DNA of 64,000 nucleotides from Gnetum montanum. Taxonomy: Eukaryota; Streptophyta; Gnetopsida; Gnetales; Gnetaceae. Positions 25,201 to 36,637 of this stretch are shown here, one piece after another. Both the position numbers and the translations under genes were made by a program. The stretch is taken from the NCBI GenBank assembly GCA_015680685.1, contig MNCI01005294.1, forward strand, positions 208,416 to 272,415, in the 5' to 3' direction. Under the pieces are notes generated by a model. It did not search any database. It was not told where the DNA came from and saw only the letters and a list, made by a program, of their open reading frames with translations. Numbering within the stretch: the first letter of the stretch is position 1; each line of letters opens with the position of its first letter.

Positions 25201-25270
25201 GAGATGATGCTAAGGTTTCTCAATTAGTTTCTATTGATAACGTATTTTATTTACAAGTTGATGAAATTGG
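22211..25270 (+). repeat. 5' LTR of element C
   Basis: Matches 48754-48790 joined to 58035-60296 along its length, by eye with many substitutions. Start TGTAACAATC..ATATTTTTGGC pairs with TGTAATAACTCATATTTTTGG at 48754. It includes a (TA)n run at 22372-22391 that is also present, shorter, at 58164. About 770 bases (23316-24083) are absent from the 3' LTR. The LTR is cut at 25270 by element D. Confidence 0.8.
23316..24083. repeat. Segment present in C's 5' LTR, absent from its 3' LTR
   Basis: The LTR copies align on both sides, but this segment has no counterpart at 59070. The join in the 3' LTR falls at TATTG, which flanks the segment in the 5' LTR. From about 23695 to 23935 it carries repeated AGATGTCT/AGACATCT-type motifs like those of element D's LTRs. 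Confidence 0.65.
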
Positions 25271-26264
25271 TGTGGATTATTGAACTTAGATTGGAGGGAT
25301 GGTTTGCAAATGAATAGGTTTCCCAAATAAAAACTTAAACAAACAAAGCATACACAAAAATTAACATCATTTCCCAAGTTGGGTACTCCACACTTAGAGG
25401 GTAGATCATAAGCACACCTCTAAACTATATTTCTCTTAAAATGTTGTTGAAGGGTCCATACCCTATATAATCTTCAAGCCCCACTCTAAAGTGTTGTATT
25501 GTAGCACCAGTCACTCAACCCTACAAGGTCCCATTAGGCTTCGAAATGTGGTTTTAAGTCTTTCACAACCTTTACAAGCTTGAGCTTTGCACTGGAGTGT
25601 TGTACCACAATACCAACAACTCAATCCCACAAGATTCTGACAATCTTAAGGAACCCAACCCCTCAGGGCAACAAGATCAAGAATTATGAGGAATGACTAC
25701 AACTCAATTTTCTGATCCTTCCATAGTTAGGTTTAACAAACTTTACAAAGCTAAAATGATTATACAATGAAGATAAATAGAGAATTCAATAATTACAAAT
25801 GATTGTACAATGAATATAACAATTCTTGCACTTTCCCCAATGCACATCAAGTTTTCTTATAGCTACCATGTTGCAAAATCCTTCTCAAAACTCATGCAAT
25901 CACTACCTAATAGTCACTAATGATCATGAGAAACATCTTTCTCATGCTTGAGATGTCTCTCTAAATTTTCCTTCAAATATGGAAAGGCATCTTTATTTCT
26001 TAAAAGATGTCTTTCTGAAGTCTCCATCCTGGAAGACATATTTTCTTAATGGAAGACATCTTTTTGCATTTGATTTGCATTCACTAAAGATGTCTTTGCC
26101 TCATTAAAGACATCTTTGGATGGGGAATGACATTTTTCTATTTCTGAGGATGTCTTTTTGAATTTTCTTTGAGTTCATCCCAAATCTATTAGGATGTCTA
26201 CTACTTCCCAGAGACATCTTTCTTCATCTTCCTTTGCATGATAAATCCTTCATTTCTTGTCCCT
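25271..26264 (-). repeat. Element D LTR, left copy (3' LTR)
   Basis: Starts TGTGGATTATTGAACTT on the plus strand and matches 30680-31614. The inner edge near 26264 is set by where similarity to the other LTR stops. It contains a motif array at 25926-26220. Confidence 0.75.
25926..26220. repeat. Array of decayed AAAGACGTCTTT-type motifs, left LTR
   Basis: About twelve copies of a 12-base motif with core GATGTC or GACATC in under 300 bases (for example 25950, 26005, 26053, 26088, 26108, 26147, 26191, 26212). The two cores differ only as TG versus CA at the centre, the two products of a methylated CpG in GACGTC. Compare 31320-31575. Confidence 0.8.
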
Positions 26265-29200
26265 AGCCTTGCACAATCTAAGTTCTTATCCTACAAGCAC
26301 AAAAAACACAAACAAACAAACAAACTTTTTTTCCATTTTTCTTTATGTTTTGACATACCAAAACCATAAGGTCCATAATCTCACCCTTTTTGGTAATATC
26401 CAAACTTAAGAAAATGGGTTAGCTTTTCCTTGCATAATACTTCTCCCCTTTTTTGGACATAACCAAAAAGGTCAAACCTATAGAAATATATTAACATATA
26501 TACATAATTACCATAAATGATATTCTAAGAAAATCATAAAGACATATAAAGTCCTATGATAGCTAGGGATTAGGATACGTAAGTCAAGTAAAAGAGGTAG
26601 AATAAAAATCAATAGACTACATAGAGATAACTATAAATCATGCCATCTATCCATAACCATCCACAAAATGTTTTACATCAAACTATTCATAAGAATCTTA
26701 GAGTACACTTTCCATAGATGATTCACATATGTGTAAAGTCCCAAAATCACATATGCAAGAGACACAAAATGTCTCATCCTTTTTAATCACCAAAGGAAGA
26801 GAACAAAAACCTTTCGAGCTCTCAATCACAAACCTGAGTAGTATCCTCAAATTTCGAACCCACTAGTGCTTGAGATGGATGATAAGTCTCCTCAATATCA
26901 TCATCACTTCTAGTGTTGGAAAAAGTGGATTTCTATGTGTCCTCATCTAAGAACTCAACTTGCTACAATAGAGCCTACCTAGGATGAAAATTCACTCAAA
27001 ATTGATAGGATGGTGATGGAGCTTGTGGCTACTAAATAGGAACCCTTTGGGATGTGATGCCAAAGATGCTCTCCATAGCTCGTTGCTCAAAAGAGCTAGG
27101 AGTATTAGCATGAGATGGATTAGTAGAAGTAGGAGGAACTAGAATAAGGTGCTCCAACTACTACATGGAAGCATAGTGCTCCAACTACTACATGGAAGCA
27201 TGTTGCTCTCCATGAAAACTAGCTGGGATGCTTTTGACTCAAAATTTAACTCCATCCCTAAGTCATACATGCATGAGGGACTTGTGTCTAAAGAATGATA
27301 TGAAGGAATAGAAGCATCCTACTCATTCTCAAAAATGGAAGTAGTAGTAATCTCCTCAAATACCTATCCATTAGAGGGAGGAGGAATCCCAACCTCATCT
27401 AAGCTCTTATGCAAGTGAAAGAGGTTCCTTGCAAGCTTTCCAATGACTTGGGTAATGGATCTAAATATCCTCTTCAAAGAGGAAGTATTATGAGCTTTGA
27501 AAGATTTTGATCTTCTCAACTATGATGAGGATTCCTTCTTTTAGTTTGTTGATCTAGTGCTAGGTCCTACAGTTGCTATGTGAGGAGAACTCCTCTTCTC
27601 CACATACTCACCAAGACTCCAGTTGCTTTTTAACAAAGGAAACTCTAGAATAAGGGTGCCCAAGGATCCTCTCTCTGGCATAGAGCATCAGAATGTCTCA
27701 GCAAAGAGTGTGCCCTAGATCTAATGGTAATTCTATAAGCAAATAATATAGTACATATCCTTGGGCTATAAGCATATATAACTATAACTTCCTTCCTTCA
27801 CCATTATATTATACAAAATAATAATTAACAAGGTGGACACATTAGGAGTTATTTTGCTCTACTTAATTAATCAAAAGACATATCTCTCCCAAACAATACA
27901 TCATAGAATTCATCATGAGCTATAAGAATAATACCATTTGTGTAAATGTCATGCATAGATTATATAGTAACTTGGATGAAATTATGACTAGAAATACCTA
28001 CAACTACATTAACAATTTGAGGAGATACTTCAACAACTATCCCAACAACAATGGATGTAAAAGCCCCCACAATAGCATAAAAAATAACAATGTTATAGTA
28101 GAGTTCTCAAATTAATGCTTCAGGCACAAGAAAATTCATGGAAATGAATGTAGTTCAATGTAAAATCTTAAAATAGTCTAATAGATCCAATTTTCTATGT
28201 AGAGGGAAATTAAGAAAACACTCATAAACAATGGTGATGGTTCTTAAATCCTCAAACCTATGCTAAGCACCTGTACTTCAAAATTGGGATGTGTATGAAG
28301 GTAGTGCACTACTGGAACTTCCTCTTGCACATTTTTGGATGGATTTCTAGATGTACCAACCTTCTTGTGAATCATCCTTGCCAAAATCATGGTGAATGAT
28401 GGAGTGCTAGCCATCTCTATGGGATCTTTGTGGAAGAGGATCACAAAAATAGAGGTTTTGTTTTTTATAACCATGGGTAAATTAGGGCTTTGAATGAAAA
28501 AATAGATGACTTTTTTGACAAAAAGACATCTCTTTGCATATAAAAAATATAGTAAACATCTTTCATTTTTTGAAGATATCTCTCCCACAACAAACAAAAA
28601 ACCAAAGAGACATCTTTGTTATACCAAAGACATCTTGGCAGAGACATCTTTCACTTTGGAAAGATATCTTTCTTCAAGAGTCAAATTGAGGTTTTAAAAG
28701 ACTACCATTGTTTTATAGTCTCAACTAAACCTTGAAAACAAAAATAATAATTTACCTCTACCTACCTATCATGATATTAGAAGATGATGGTGTCTAAAGA
28801 ACTAAGGAATGTGATTCTTCTTTTGAGGAACTCCTTTGAAATGAACTTCTTCAATGTCCAATGCATGTCTTCCTCTTAAAAATTTGTTAACGAAAGTATC
28901 CTAATACCCTTGGCCTTGTTTAATTCTCCATTCCATTTTGACATCCTTATTCCTTTGCGTTGACTTCCAATCTTCTTTTTGATCCTACATAAAACCTTTT
29001 CCTAGTGGACTTTGATAAAACCAAGGAGTCTTGAGATATGTCCCTATACTCATATGATAAATCTTTAGATTGCACTCCCTTTATTTATGCTCAATCTTGT
29101 TACAATAATAACACCTAATTATCTATTGGAAAAAACAACTAGAAGGGCCAAACCTTTGAGGAGTTTTATGCTGGATAGAAGCTTCCATTGATGTAGAGTC

Positions 29201-29650
29201 CTTGTTTGTTAATCATTTCTTTAGATGATATGAAGGTTCCATTTCATGGTGGCATCATCCAAGTCCACTTTTTTCTTGTGGGCTTCTTCCTTGTCCAAGT
29301 ACCATTCAAAGGAACACCTTTCCCTTCATTAATTATTCATTAATTAGTTTAATGTCAACAACTTCCACTTTCGCCTATTCTAAAGATAAGGTTAGCTTCT
29401 CATTCTCAACCTTTAGGTCTAAGAGTTGTTTATCAAGATCAAAAATAGTTAAATTTAACAAATATATTTAAATTTCTTTAGACTTAACTATTTTATTTAA
29501 CTTAGTAAAAATATTTTGAAAATTCAAAAGTTCTTTACATAATAAATCATACCTTTCATCATCTAATGAATCATCATTAATGAGGTCCATTCAAATGAGC
29601 TAATAACTTTTTACATCTTGCATCACTTCTTCTTCACTTTTTTCTCCATC
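26265..29650 (-). other. Noncoding interior of element D
   Basis: No copia protease, integrase or RT motif seen on either strand. Near 27165-27200 a short phrase (GTGCTCCAACTACTACATGGAAGCAT) is repeated in tandem. A further cluster of GACATC-type motifs lies at 28505-28680. Frames such as 28597-28244 (117 codons) are unrecognised. Confidence 0.55.
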
Positions 29651-29654
29651 ATCC

Positions 29655-30625
29655 TAAATTGTATAGAATTTGGTCTTCTTTTCTTCTTTAAGGGATTTTT
29701 TCTTGTATTGCATTTTGAAGCTACTAGAACATTCAAAGGTCACATGGCCTCTACCTCCACACCTCCAACATTGTATAGAAGAAAAGTCTAAGCTAAAGTT
29801 TAAAAACTTCTTACCTTTTTCTTTACCTTTAGGCTACCTTAATCTTTGTTGATATGTCTCTTTGTTCTTCCTAGCAATTAGTCATTTAATCTTCCTAGTG
29901 AGAAGGGCAATCTTCTTGTCACTACTCTGATCATGCTCATTGACCTCCTTCTCCTTTAAGGCAATCTTTAGAGCAATAGGTTTTTCTTGAATTGCTTCTT
30001 TTCTTATGAGATTCATTTCATAGGTGATGAGAGCACTTTTAAGTTCCTCAAATTTTAGAGTTGAGAAAACTTTGATTTCCTCCATGGTTGTGACCTTAGG
30101 CCTAAACTCCATTTGTAGAGTTTTGATCATTTTGATGATGATGTCACTTCTGGGAAAGTCTTTCTGTATTTCTCTAATGACCACAACAATATTTTTAGCT
30201 CTAGAAAAGTAGTCCTTGATTTTCTCACATTCTCACATTTTGAGTTTATCATATTCACTTTGCATAACTAAAAATTTTGATTGCTTAACCATAGAGGTTC
30301 CTTCATAAGTAGCTTCTAAGGTTTGTCAAATTTTTTTGGCTTTTTTACTTCCTACTACCCTATTAAATTTATATTTGCTCAAAGCATAATATAAACAATC
30401 TTTTCCTTTTGAATCAAACATGAGCTTATCCTTTTCTTCTTACAACCATTTGTTATGAGGCTTGATGATGCTAGTGGTGTCATTCATGAGTGGAGTGTAG
30501 TCTTTCAAGATTAAATCCCATACTTCAAACTCTATGGATTCAAAGAACAATTGCATTTTTTCTTTCCAATATGTAAAGTCATATCCATCAAACATGGGAG
30601 GCTTTGTGTAAGAAGTCCCCTCCAT
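29655..30625 (-). pseudogene. Element D copia Gag
   Basis: The minus frame opens at ATG 30625 with MEGTSYTKPPMFDGYDFTYW, then MQLFFESIEFEVWDLI, the DUF4219/UBN2-type N-terminus of plant copia Gag. The UBN2-like part continues at 30184-29882 (EFRPKVTTMEEIK, FSTLKFEELKSALITYE). A zinc knuckle at 29770-29729 is intact: CWRCGGRGHVTFEC, spacing CX2CX4HX4C, followed by a lysine-rich tail. Stops and frameshifts lie between the segments. Gag packages element RNA. No pol follows. Element G has the same Gag start. Confidence 0.85.
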
Positions 30626-30666
30626 TGTTCGCACTTGAAGTAGATGATGAAACAAAGAGTACCAAG

Positions 30667-30679
30667 CTCTAATACCACT
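30667..30679 (-). promoter_or_regulatory. Primer binding site of element D
   Basis: The plus strand reads CTCTAATACCACT, so the minus strand reads AGTGGTATTAGAG, matching the initiator Met tRNA site TGGTATCAGAG with one change. It abuts the LTR edge at 30680 and thereby proves the element's minus orientation. Confidence 0.85.
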
Positions 30680-31614
30680 TGTGGATCATTGAACTTAGAA
30701 GGGGGATGAATAAGCTCCCCAAAGAAAAACTTAAACAAACAAAGCACACACACAAATTTACATAGTTCCCCAACATGGGTACTCCACACTTGAAGGATAG
30801 GTCATAAGCACACCTCCAAACATTGTTGCTCTCAAAATGTGGTTGAAGGGTCCACATCCTGTATAGTCTTCAAGCCCTACTCCAGAGTGTTGTACCACAA
30901 CACTAACCATTCAACCCTAAAAGGTCCCATCAAGCTTGTAAATGTGGTTTTAAGGCTTTTACAACCTTTACAATCTTAAGCTTTGCACCAGACTATTGTA
31001 CCACAACACCAACAACTCAATCCTGTAGGATCCTAACAAGCTCAAGAAACTCAACTCCTTAGGGAAACAAGAATAAGAATTACAATGAATGAGTGCAACT
31101 AAATTTTCTTATCCTTGCAAAGTTAGGTACAACATATTTTACAAAGCTAAAATGATTAGACAATGAGGAGAAATAGAGAATTCAATAATTACAAATGATT
31201 GTACAATGAATATAATAATGCTTGCACTTTTCCCAATGCACATAAAGTCTTCTTATAACTATTGTGCTACTAAATACTTCTTGAAAATTGTGCAATCACT
31301 ACCTAATAGTCACTAATGGTTGTGAGAGACATCTTTCTTATGTCTAAGATGTCTCTCTGAACTTATCTTCAAATCTGGCAAAATGTCTTTGATTCTTAAA
31401 AGACATCTTTCTAAAGTCTCTATCATGGAAGATGTCTTTGATCAATGGAAGACATATTTCTACATTTAGTCTACATTTTGTAAAGACATCCTTGCCTCAT
31501 GAAAGATGTCTTGCTATTTCTGAAGATGTCTTTCTAAATTTTCTTTGAGTTCACCCCAAATATGCCAAGACATTTACTGCTTCCTTTGCATGAAGAATCT
31601 GTCATTTCGTATCC
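30680..31614 (-). repeat. Element D LTR, right copy (5' LTR)
   Basis: Partner of 25271-26264. In minus orientation it begins TGGATACGAAATGAC at 31614 and ends at the primer site. It carries the homologous motif array at 31320-31575. Confidence 0.75.
31320..31575. repeat. Array of decayed AAAGACGTCTTT-type motifs, right LTR
   Basis: Ten sites align one to one with the array of the left LTR. At six of them one LTR has GATGTC and the other GACATC (or a near variant); no site keeps CG. Confidence 0.8.
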
Positions 31615-31615
31615 A

Positions 31616-32340
31616 TAATTATGGAGTAGTTTCATAATTATCACAAAGTGGCTTGAGGAGTTCCTTAAGATATTCAAGCTAATTGGCTACACTCTTACAT
31701 AGTAAACTTGTTTAGCAACTCACCGGTATCAAGGGCTACTAGATTTTGGTTGACTTCTTATGAGAAGGCTTGTCATAGAAAATATTATGATGCTTATTAG
31801 AGTAATTTCCTCAATTCTTTTAATGCTCATTACATTCCTTTGAAGTTTGTCAAGGTGAAGACCAAGGATATTTACTACCTCTACTAAGATAATTGGATTA
31901 TGATTAAGTATCATTGTAAGCTCTCAAAGTTAAGCATATATGTGCTTCACATCCATTTGAATGAGAAGTCTATGGCTAAGCATCTTGTCATGATCTCTAT
32001 GCATTCATTAAAGAGCATTTCCTTTTGTTGCATCTTTAAATGTATGAGGATGCTTGAGTTCATGCACTAGATCTATAGCACAATCAATTGACTAAAGTAG
32101 TGCATTATGATTAGTCTCAGAAGAAGGTCTAGACCCCTTATAGATAGTTTATATTGAATCACTCATGGATCCATTACTTCATATGCTTGTGAAATAGTTG
32201 GGCATGTTCATAAGGACTATTCCAGCTACTATGATTATGGTCACCTAGGCCATAAAAGATAGAATTATTTGAAGAGTTTGAGCTATAGATATCATTAGCA
32301 AGGTGAAAAACTTAGTAATGTTCAAGGAAGTACTAGGAAA
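31616..32340 (+). pseudogene. Element C Gag (Retrotrans_gag core and knuckle remnant)
   Basis: Begins inside the Gag core at WLEEFLKIFKLIGYTLT (about 31653), then LATHRYQGLLDF, SYEKACHRKYYDAY, SNFLNSFNAHYIPLKFVKVK and YVLHIHLNEKSMAKHL, the order of the plant gypsy Gag core. A remnant of the zinc knuckle is seen near 32188-32230 (YACEIVGHVHKDYS, with the second Cys lost). The N-terminal part, leader and primer site are missing between D's right end and this point. Several stops and frame changes. Same strand and order as the protease and RT that follow. Confidence 0.75.
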
Positions 32341-32389
32341 TATGCATGTGTATATGCCTTAATGGATTAACTAGTCAAAGCTCAAACTA

Positions 32390-32622
32390 ATATGGTGATG
32401 AAGGTTGGAGGTATAATTTCTTATTTAGTAGTTCTGGTTATTTTTTATTTTGATGCAGCACATTCTTTCATTGATTTGTACATATTTGCATGTTTGAATT
32501 TGGTGGATCAGTATCCTAACCAAGGACTTATAGTTAGCTCTATTGGTAATTATGTACTTACTATGGATCAAGTCTATAAGTTTGTATCATTGGTAATTCA
32601 AAATATCATTTTTTTTCAATGA
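32390..32622 (+). pseudogene. Element C aspartic protease
   Basis: An open frame of 76 codons reads VLVIFYFDAAHSFIDLYIFACLNL at its core. In gypsy proteases this is FDSGASHSFI. The catalytic Asp is kept, but Ser-Gly is replaced (DAA), so it is unlikely to be active. It lies between Gag and RT as expected. Confidence 0.75.
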
Positions 32623-32959
32623 TCTTCACATCATGAACCAAGGGAACTAATATTATCTTAGGTATGGACTAACTTTCTTAATATCAAGGTGGCTTAGATT
32701 ATTTTAACATGACACTTTTCTTGGTAACAAATGATGGTGTTTAGATCATGCTACATAACTGACCACACAAGGTTAAGTTGGGTCTTATATCTTTAAGGTC
32801 TTTCATTGTTTGTTAAGGAAGGAGCATTCCTATTTTTCTATCTTCATAAATGATTTTTTTATCACTAGAGATTAATTATATTTCTATTTCTTATGATTTT
32901 TCTTATTTTTTTCATTATTAGTTACCTAGTTTATCTCCAAGGTGTGATGTTGTTTTGAG

Positions 32960-33490
32960 ATTTCTTTTAAACCTGGTGCTAAACCTATCTCCAAGATTTG
33001 ATAGGATGTTCCCTATTGAGTTAGCTAAACTAAAGCTTCAACTTTAAGAGTTACTTGATAAGGGCTTAATTCATTATTCTATGTCTTCTTGAGGTGTTCC
33101 TATCCTTTTTGTAAAGAAGAAGGATGGTAGTATGTAGTTATGCATTGATTACTAGTAGTTGAACCAAGTGATGATGAATAAAAAGTATCCTTTATCACAC
33201 ATAGACAATTTGTTTAATCAAGGAAAGCTATGGTGTTCTCTAAAACTAATCTAAAGTTAGGATACCATAAGGTTTTCATCAATGATGAGGATTTTCATAA
33301 GACAAACTTTAGAATATAATACAAATATTATTAGTTCTTGGTTTTGTTATTTTGGACTCATAAATGCTCCTATAGTGTTTGTTCATTTGGTGAATAATGT
33401 CATGAGATCCTACCTAGACCAGTTTATTATCATGTTCATCTATGATATTTTAATATGCTCTTCATTCAAGTAGTTAAATGAGTAGAATCT
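32960..33490 (+). pseudogene. Element C reverse transcriptase
   Basis: Motifs in order: ELLDKGLIHYSMS, VPILFVKKKDGSM (about 33090), LCIDY, LNQVMMNKKYPLSHIDNLF, CYFGLINAPIVFVHLVNNVMRSYLDQF (about 33345-33425) and FIYDILICSS at about 33435. The last is the catalytic FIDDILIYS box with the first Asp changed to Tyr. Wording matches plant chromoviruses. Stops and at least one frameshift occur in the middle. Connection sequence continues to about 33780 (PKNVGKINSFLRLVAYYNRFIKNF-like). Confidence 0.85.
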
Positions 33491-33779
33491 GAGAATTATG
33501 TTGCAAGTACTCAAAGAACATTAGTTGTTTTTCAAACCTTCTAAGTACTTATTTTGGAATTGAGAGATTCAATTCTTGGGATATGTTATTTTAGAGGTTG
33601 GTGTAGTGGTGGATCCCACAAAAATATGAGTTTTTCAAGATTAGCCTATAACCAAGAATGTTGGGAAGATTAATAGTTTTCTTAGGCTAGTAGCTTATTA
33701 CAATAGATTCATCAAGAACTTCTCTCATATTGCTTTTCCCCTCATGAAGCTATTACTGAAGGATATTTGTTTCTTATGG

Positions 33780-34190
33780 GACCTATATTATTAGGGTATC
33801 TTTGATGAACTCAAAGGTAGAATGAACTTGATTACTATTTTGATCTCACCTATCCCAAGTAAACCATTTGATGTTTGTACTTATGCATCAAGAAAAAGAT
33901 TATGGTTTTGTTCCATGTAAGAGGATAAAGTAGTAGTCTATGCCTTAGAATAGTTTAAGTCTTATAAGATATGCTAATCCACTCATGACCTTGAGTTATG
34001 AGTAGTGGTGTATGTCTTAAAGGTTTATTGTCATTACTTTTTTGGAGAGCACTTGATGATTTGGATAGATCATAAGAGATTACAATATTTGAGGAATCAA
34101 CCTCATTTCAAAGGCAATGGATTGAAATATTGGTCAATTTTGATTTTACCATGCAATACTAGATAGGAAGAATTGATGTTGTTGCATATG
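33780..34190 (+). pseudogene. Element C RNase H
   Basis: Visible: SKPFDVCTYAS, EDKVVVYALE, STHDLEL, VVVYVLKVYCHYFFGEHLMIW, IDHKRLQYLRNQPHFKGN and the tail ILPCN. The order matches gypsy RNase H (HDLELAAVV, HYLYGE, DHKSLKY). It has stops and is inactive. It follows RT directly and leads to the integrase zinc-binding region. Confidence 0.8.
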
Positions 34191-34289
34191 CCTTGAGTTG
34201 TATGGATACTAAGATGCACATTTTGGTAATCTAGTCTAATGTGATTAGTAAGATTTATGTGAGGTAGCAATGATATCCTTGGTATGAGG

Positions 34290-34806
34290 AGCTTAGACAT
34301 TCTGATGATTCTTCTATGGTAGTAAATGCAGTTGGGTTATTTCATCATAAGGATCAAATGTATATACCTAATTCCTTATATCAGCATCTGTTGGAGGAAT
34401 CTAATCTTAGTAGGCTTCAGATGCATTTGGAAAATGATAAGATGTACAAAATGCTTAAGTGATTGTACTAGTGATCAAGCATGAAGAAGCAGATAATAGA
34501 ATTTATAACTAGATGTCTAATCTATCAATAGGTCAAATTTGAATACCAAAGATCATGTGGCTATTTATACCCTCACACTATTCCAAAGTGAAAGTGGGAG
34601 ATTATCAAAATGGATTACATTATTGATTCACCTCACACTAGGGGCAGAAAGGATGATATCCTTATTGTTATTGACTTATTAACTAAGTTAGCTTATTTCC
34701 TAGCTATGAAGACGTTAGCAAGTGTAAAAGATGCTGCATAATTATTTATCTCTAAGATTGTATAATTGCATGGCATTCCTACCAAGATTATCTCAGATCA
34801 TGATGT
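34290..34806 (+). pseudogene. Element C integrase, N-terminal half (cut by element B)
   Basis: Zinc-binding remnant (LSRLQMHLENDKMYKMLK, TRCLIYQ) and the start of the core: KWEIIKMDYIIDSPHTRGRK with the first catalytic Asp at 34613-34615, VIDLLTKLAYFLAMKT, then LHGIPTKIISDHD with the second Asp at 34796-34798. Nine bases later element B starts. The remaining core resumes at 47875. The core frame is open over most of this stretch with a few stops. Confidence 0.9.
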
Positions 34807-35833
34807 TGAAACACCTCAAAGAAAATTCATTATGTATATGAGAAGCCTTGTGGTCCAATTTCTCATTGTAATTTTGATTGGATTCGAGATAAAAAATAAA
34901 CACCTTAATTTATCCTAAAAATTTCACCTTGTGACCTTGTTTTATCAAAACCCAAGTGCAGCTACATCTTGTAAAGTGTAATTCATGATCTGGAACATGA
35001 AAAATGTTAGGAATTACACTATATCAGTGTAATTAGGTCCCAGAATGTTAAAATGCTAGCTTTTCTAGTATAAAATCTCAAAGTCATTGGTGATAAAAAT
35101 GTTGTTGCTAGAGGCCATAAAATTAATAAGATATGTCATATAAAGCTTCTTGAAACCTAAGAAAGGAGAAACAATAAATTATGGCCTATTTAACAAAAAA
35201 TTAGCACTACTTTTACAAATTTTCCTTGAGGGGATAAGAAAGCTATTGATAACAAAGACCTCTTAATAAAAAAACTATTTTTTCGCAAGGAGACCCTTTT
35301 TGGTAAGTAAGCATAGAAAGACTTTTTTATCATTTTGCAACCTTCATCCAGTGTTGATTGCAGATAGTAGAGAGAACCTATTGTAGCATTTATTTTAAGA
35401 GTAGATTGATCAAGATAGATGCATGTAGAATAGTTATAGAACACACCCTACTTGCCTATTCTAGATTTTAAAATATAGTTTCAAAGAGATCTCAAAACTC
35501 TCCATGTTCTTGAGATTTTAAAAATTAGGTGACTTATACCTTCTAAACATTTATTCCTTACTGAATTAATACAAAGGTTGTAGTGTTTGATCATTTTTAC
35601 TCTTATTTTTCATATCATTAATTGATTCTACTCTTGAATCCTCTATTGAATCTTTTATTTATAGATATTTATCTATGTTCACATCACTTAGTAATATATT
35701 TTTCAAGTGCTTAGGTGGTTAGCAAGACCTCCTAAGGTATGTCAAATCCTTTTCAAAACCCATGAATCTTGAGATGAAATTATTCTATGTAAAATCTTTA
35801 ATCTCTAGCATTGATTTTTTCCATCATTATATT
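34807..35833 (+). repeat. 5' LTR of element B
   Basis: Starts TGAAACACCTCAAAG and aligns along its length with 46900-47874, with frequent substitutions. The end near 35833 is set by loss of similarity and by the primer-like motif that follows. Confidence 0.85.
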
Positions 35834-35836
35834 TTT

Positions 35837-35855
35837 CTAGCAGTAGAAGGAGGAC
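35837..35855 (+). promoter_or_regulatory. Primer-site-like leader motif of element B
   Basis: CTAGCAGTAGAAGGAGGAC directly follows the 5' LTR. Element A has TTAGCGCTAGAAGGAGGAC in the same position. Conservation next to the LTR suggests a tRNA primer site. I cannot assign the tRNA. Confidence 0.5.
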
Positions 35856-36637
35856 TTTTACCTGATTCCTTCATTCAAACATACACACAACCATCATCTA
35901 CTTGCTTCAACTAATTTAACCTAGCGAATTTGGTGTATACGAGTTATTTTTGAACAAATCTAAGCATCAACATTTTTAACTTTCTTTAGTTCTTTCTCAT
36001 TTTTCTAGAATCTATGTTTGAGTATCTTTTTAAAATATCAATGTTTTTAAATCTCAACATTTCTAGTTTCTTATTTCCCTACACCAATATTTTACTCTAT
36101 TCTTAAACATTTTTTGTGAATGAAAACCTAAAAATACACTGGTCTTTGGTTGTTTAAAACTTCAAAATCTACTCCAATTTTTTCTATAATCCTAGCATTG
36201 GCTAAAAAATGCTAAGATTAAAATAGTGTAACTAGATCACATCTTTACATTTAGAAAAACAGTTATTTTTATGTATTACAGTACACTATACTTTTTCTAT
36301 TTTCTACATTTGTAATTTATAGACTTCCCCTATATATGTTGTGATGATTTTTCTTGTATTTCCTAGTGTAGCTACAAATATGCTATGTCCTATTGACTTT
36401 TCTATGCTCATAACAAATTATTATTATGATTTTAATTCACTTCATTTTCCTTGTTCCTACACTTACATTTTGGCCTTGTTTTTTATTTATACTACACCTC
36501 ATTTATGCTACATCTCAAATAAGCTATCACTACAACTTATTTAAGATGTTAAAATCTTTACCACATTTGTCCAATGCCTTGATCTTGCATAGTTTATGTA
36601 TTTTGTGTTGACCATTCTACCACATAACATCATTTCC
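35856..36637 (+). other. Leader of element B
   Basis: Noncoding, AT-rich. Short frames at 36341-36611 are not recognisable proteins. Confidence 0.5.

Larger units (their letters stand above)
25271..31614 (-). mobile_element. Element D: copia-type, gag-only retrotransposon
   Basis: LTR pair at 25271-26264 and 30680-31614, with a Met-tRNA primer site next to the right-hand LTR and a Gag frame reading leftward. The remaining interior (26265-29650) has no protease, integrase or RT motif. This fits non-autonomous plant elements described as terminal-repeat retrotransposons with a GAG domain. It lies between C's 5' LTR and C's gag. No convincing target duplication flanks it, so its insertion was probably accompanied or followed by a deletion. 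Confidence 0.75.
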
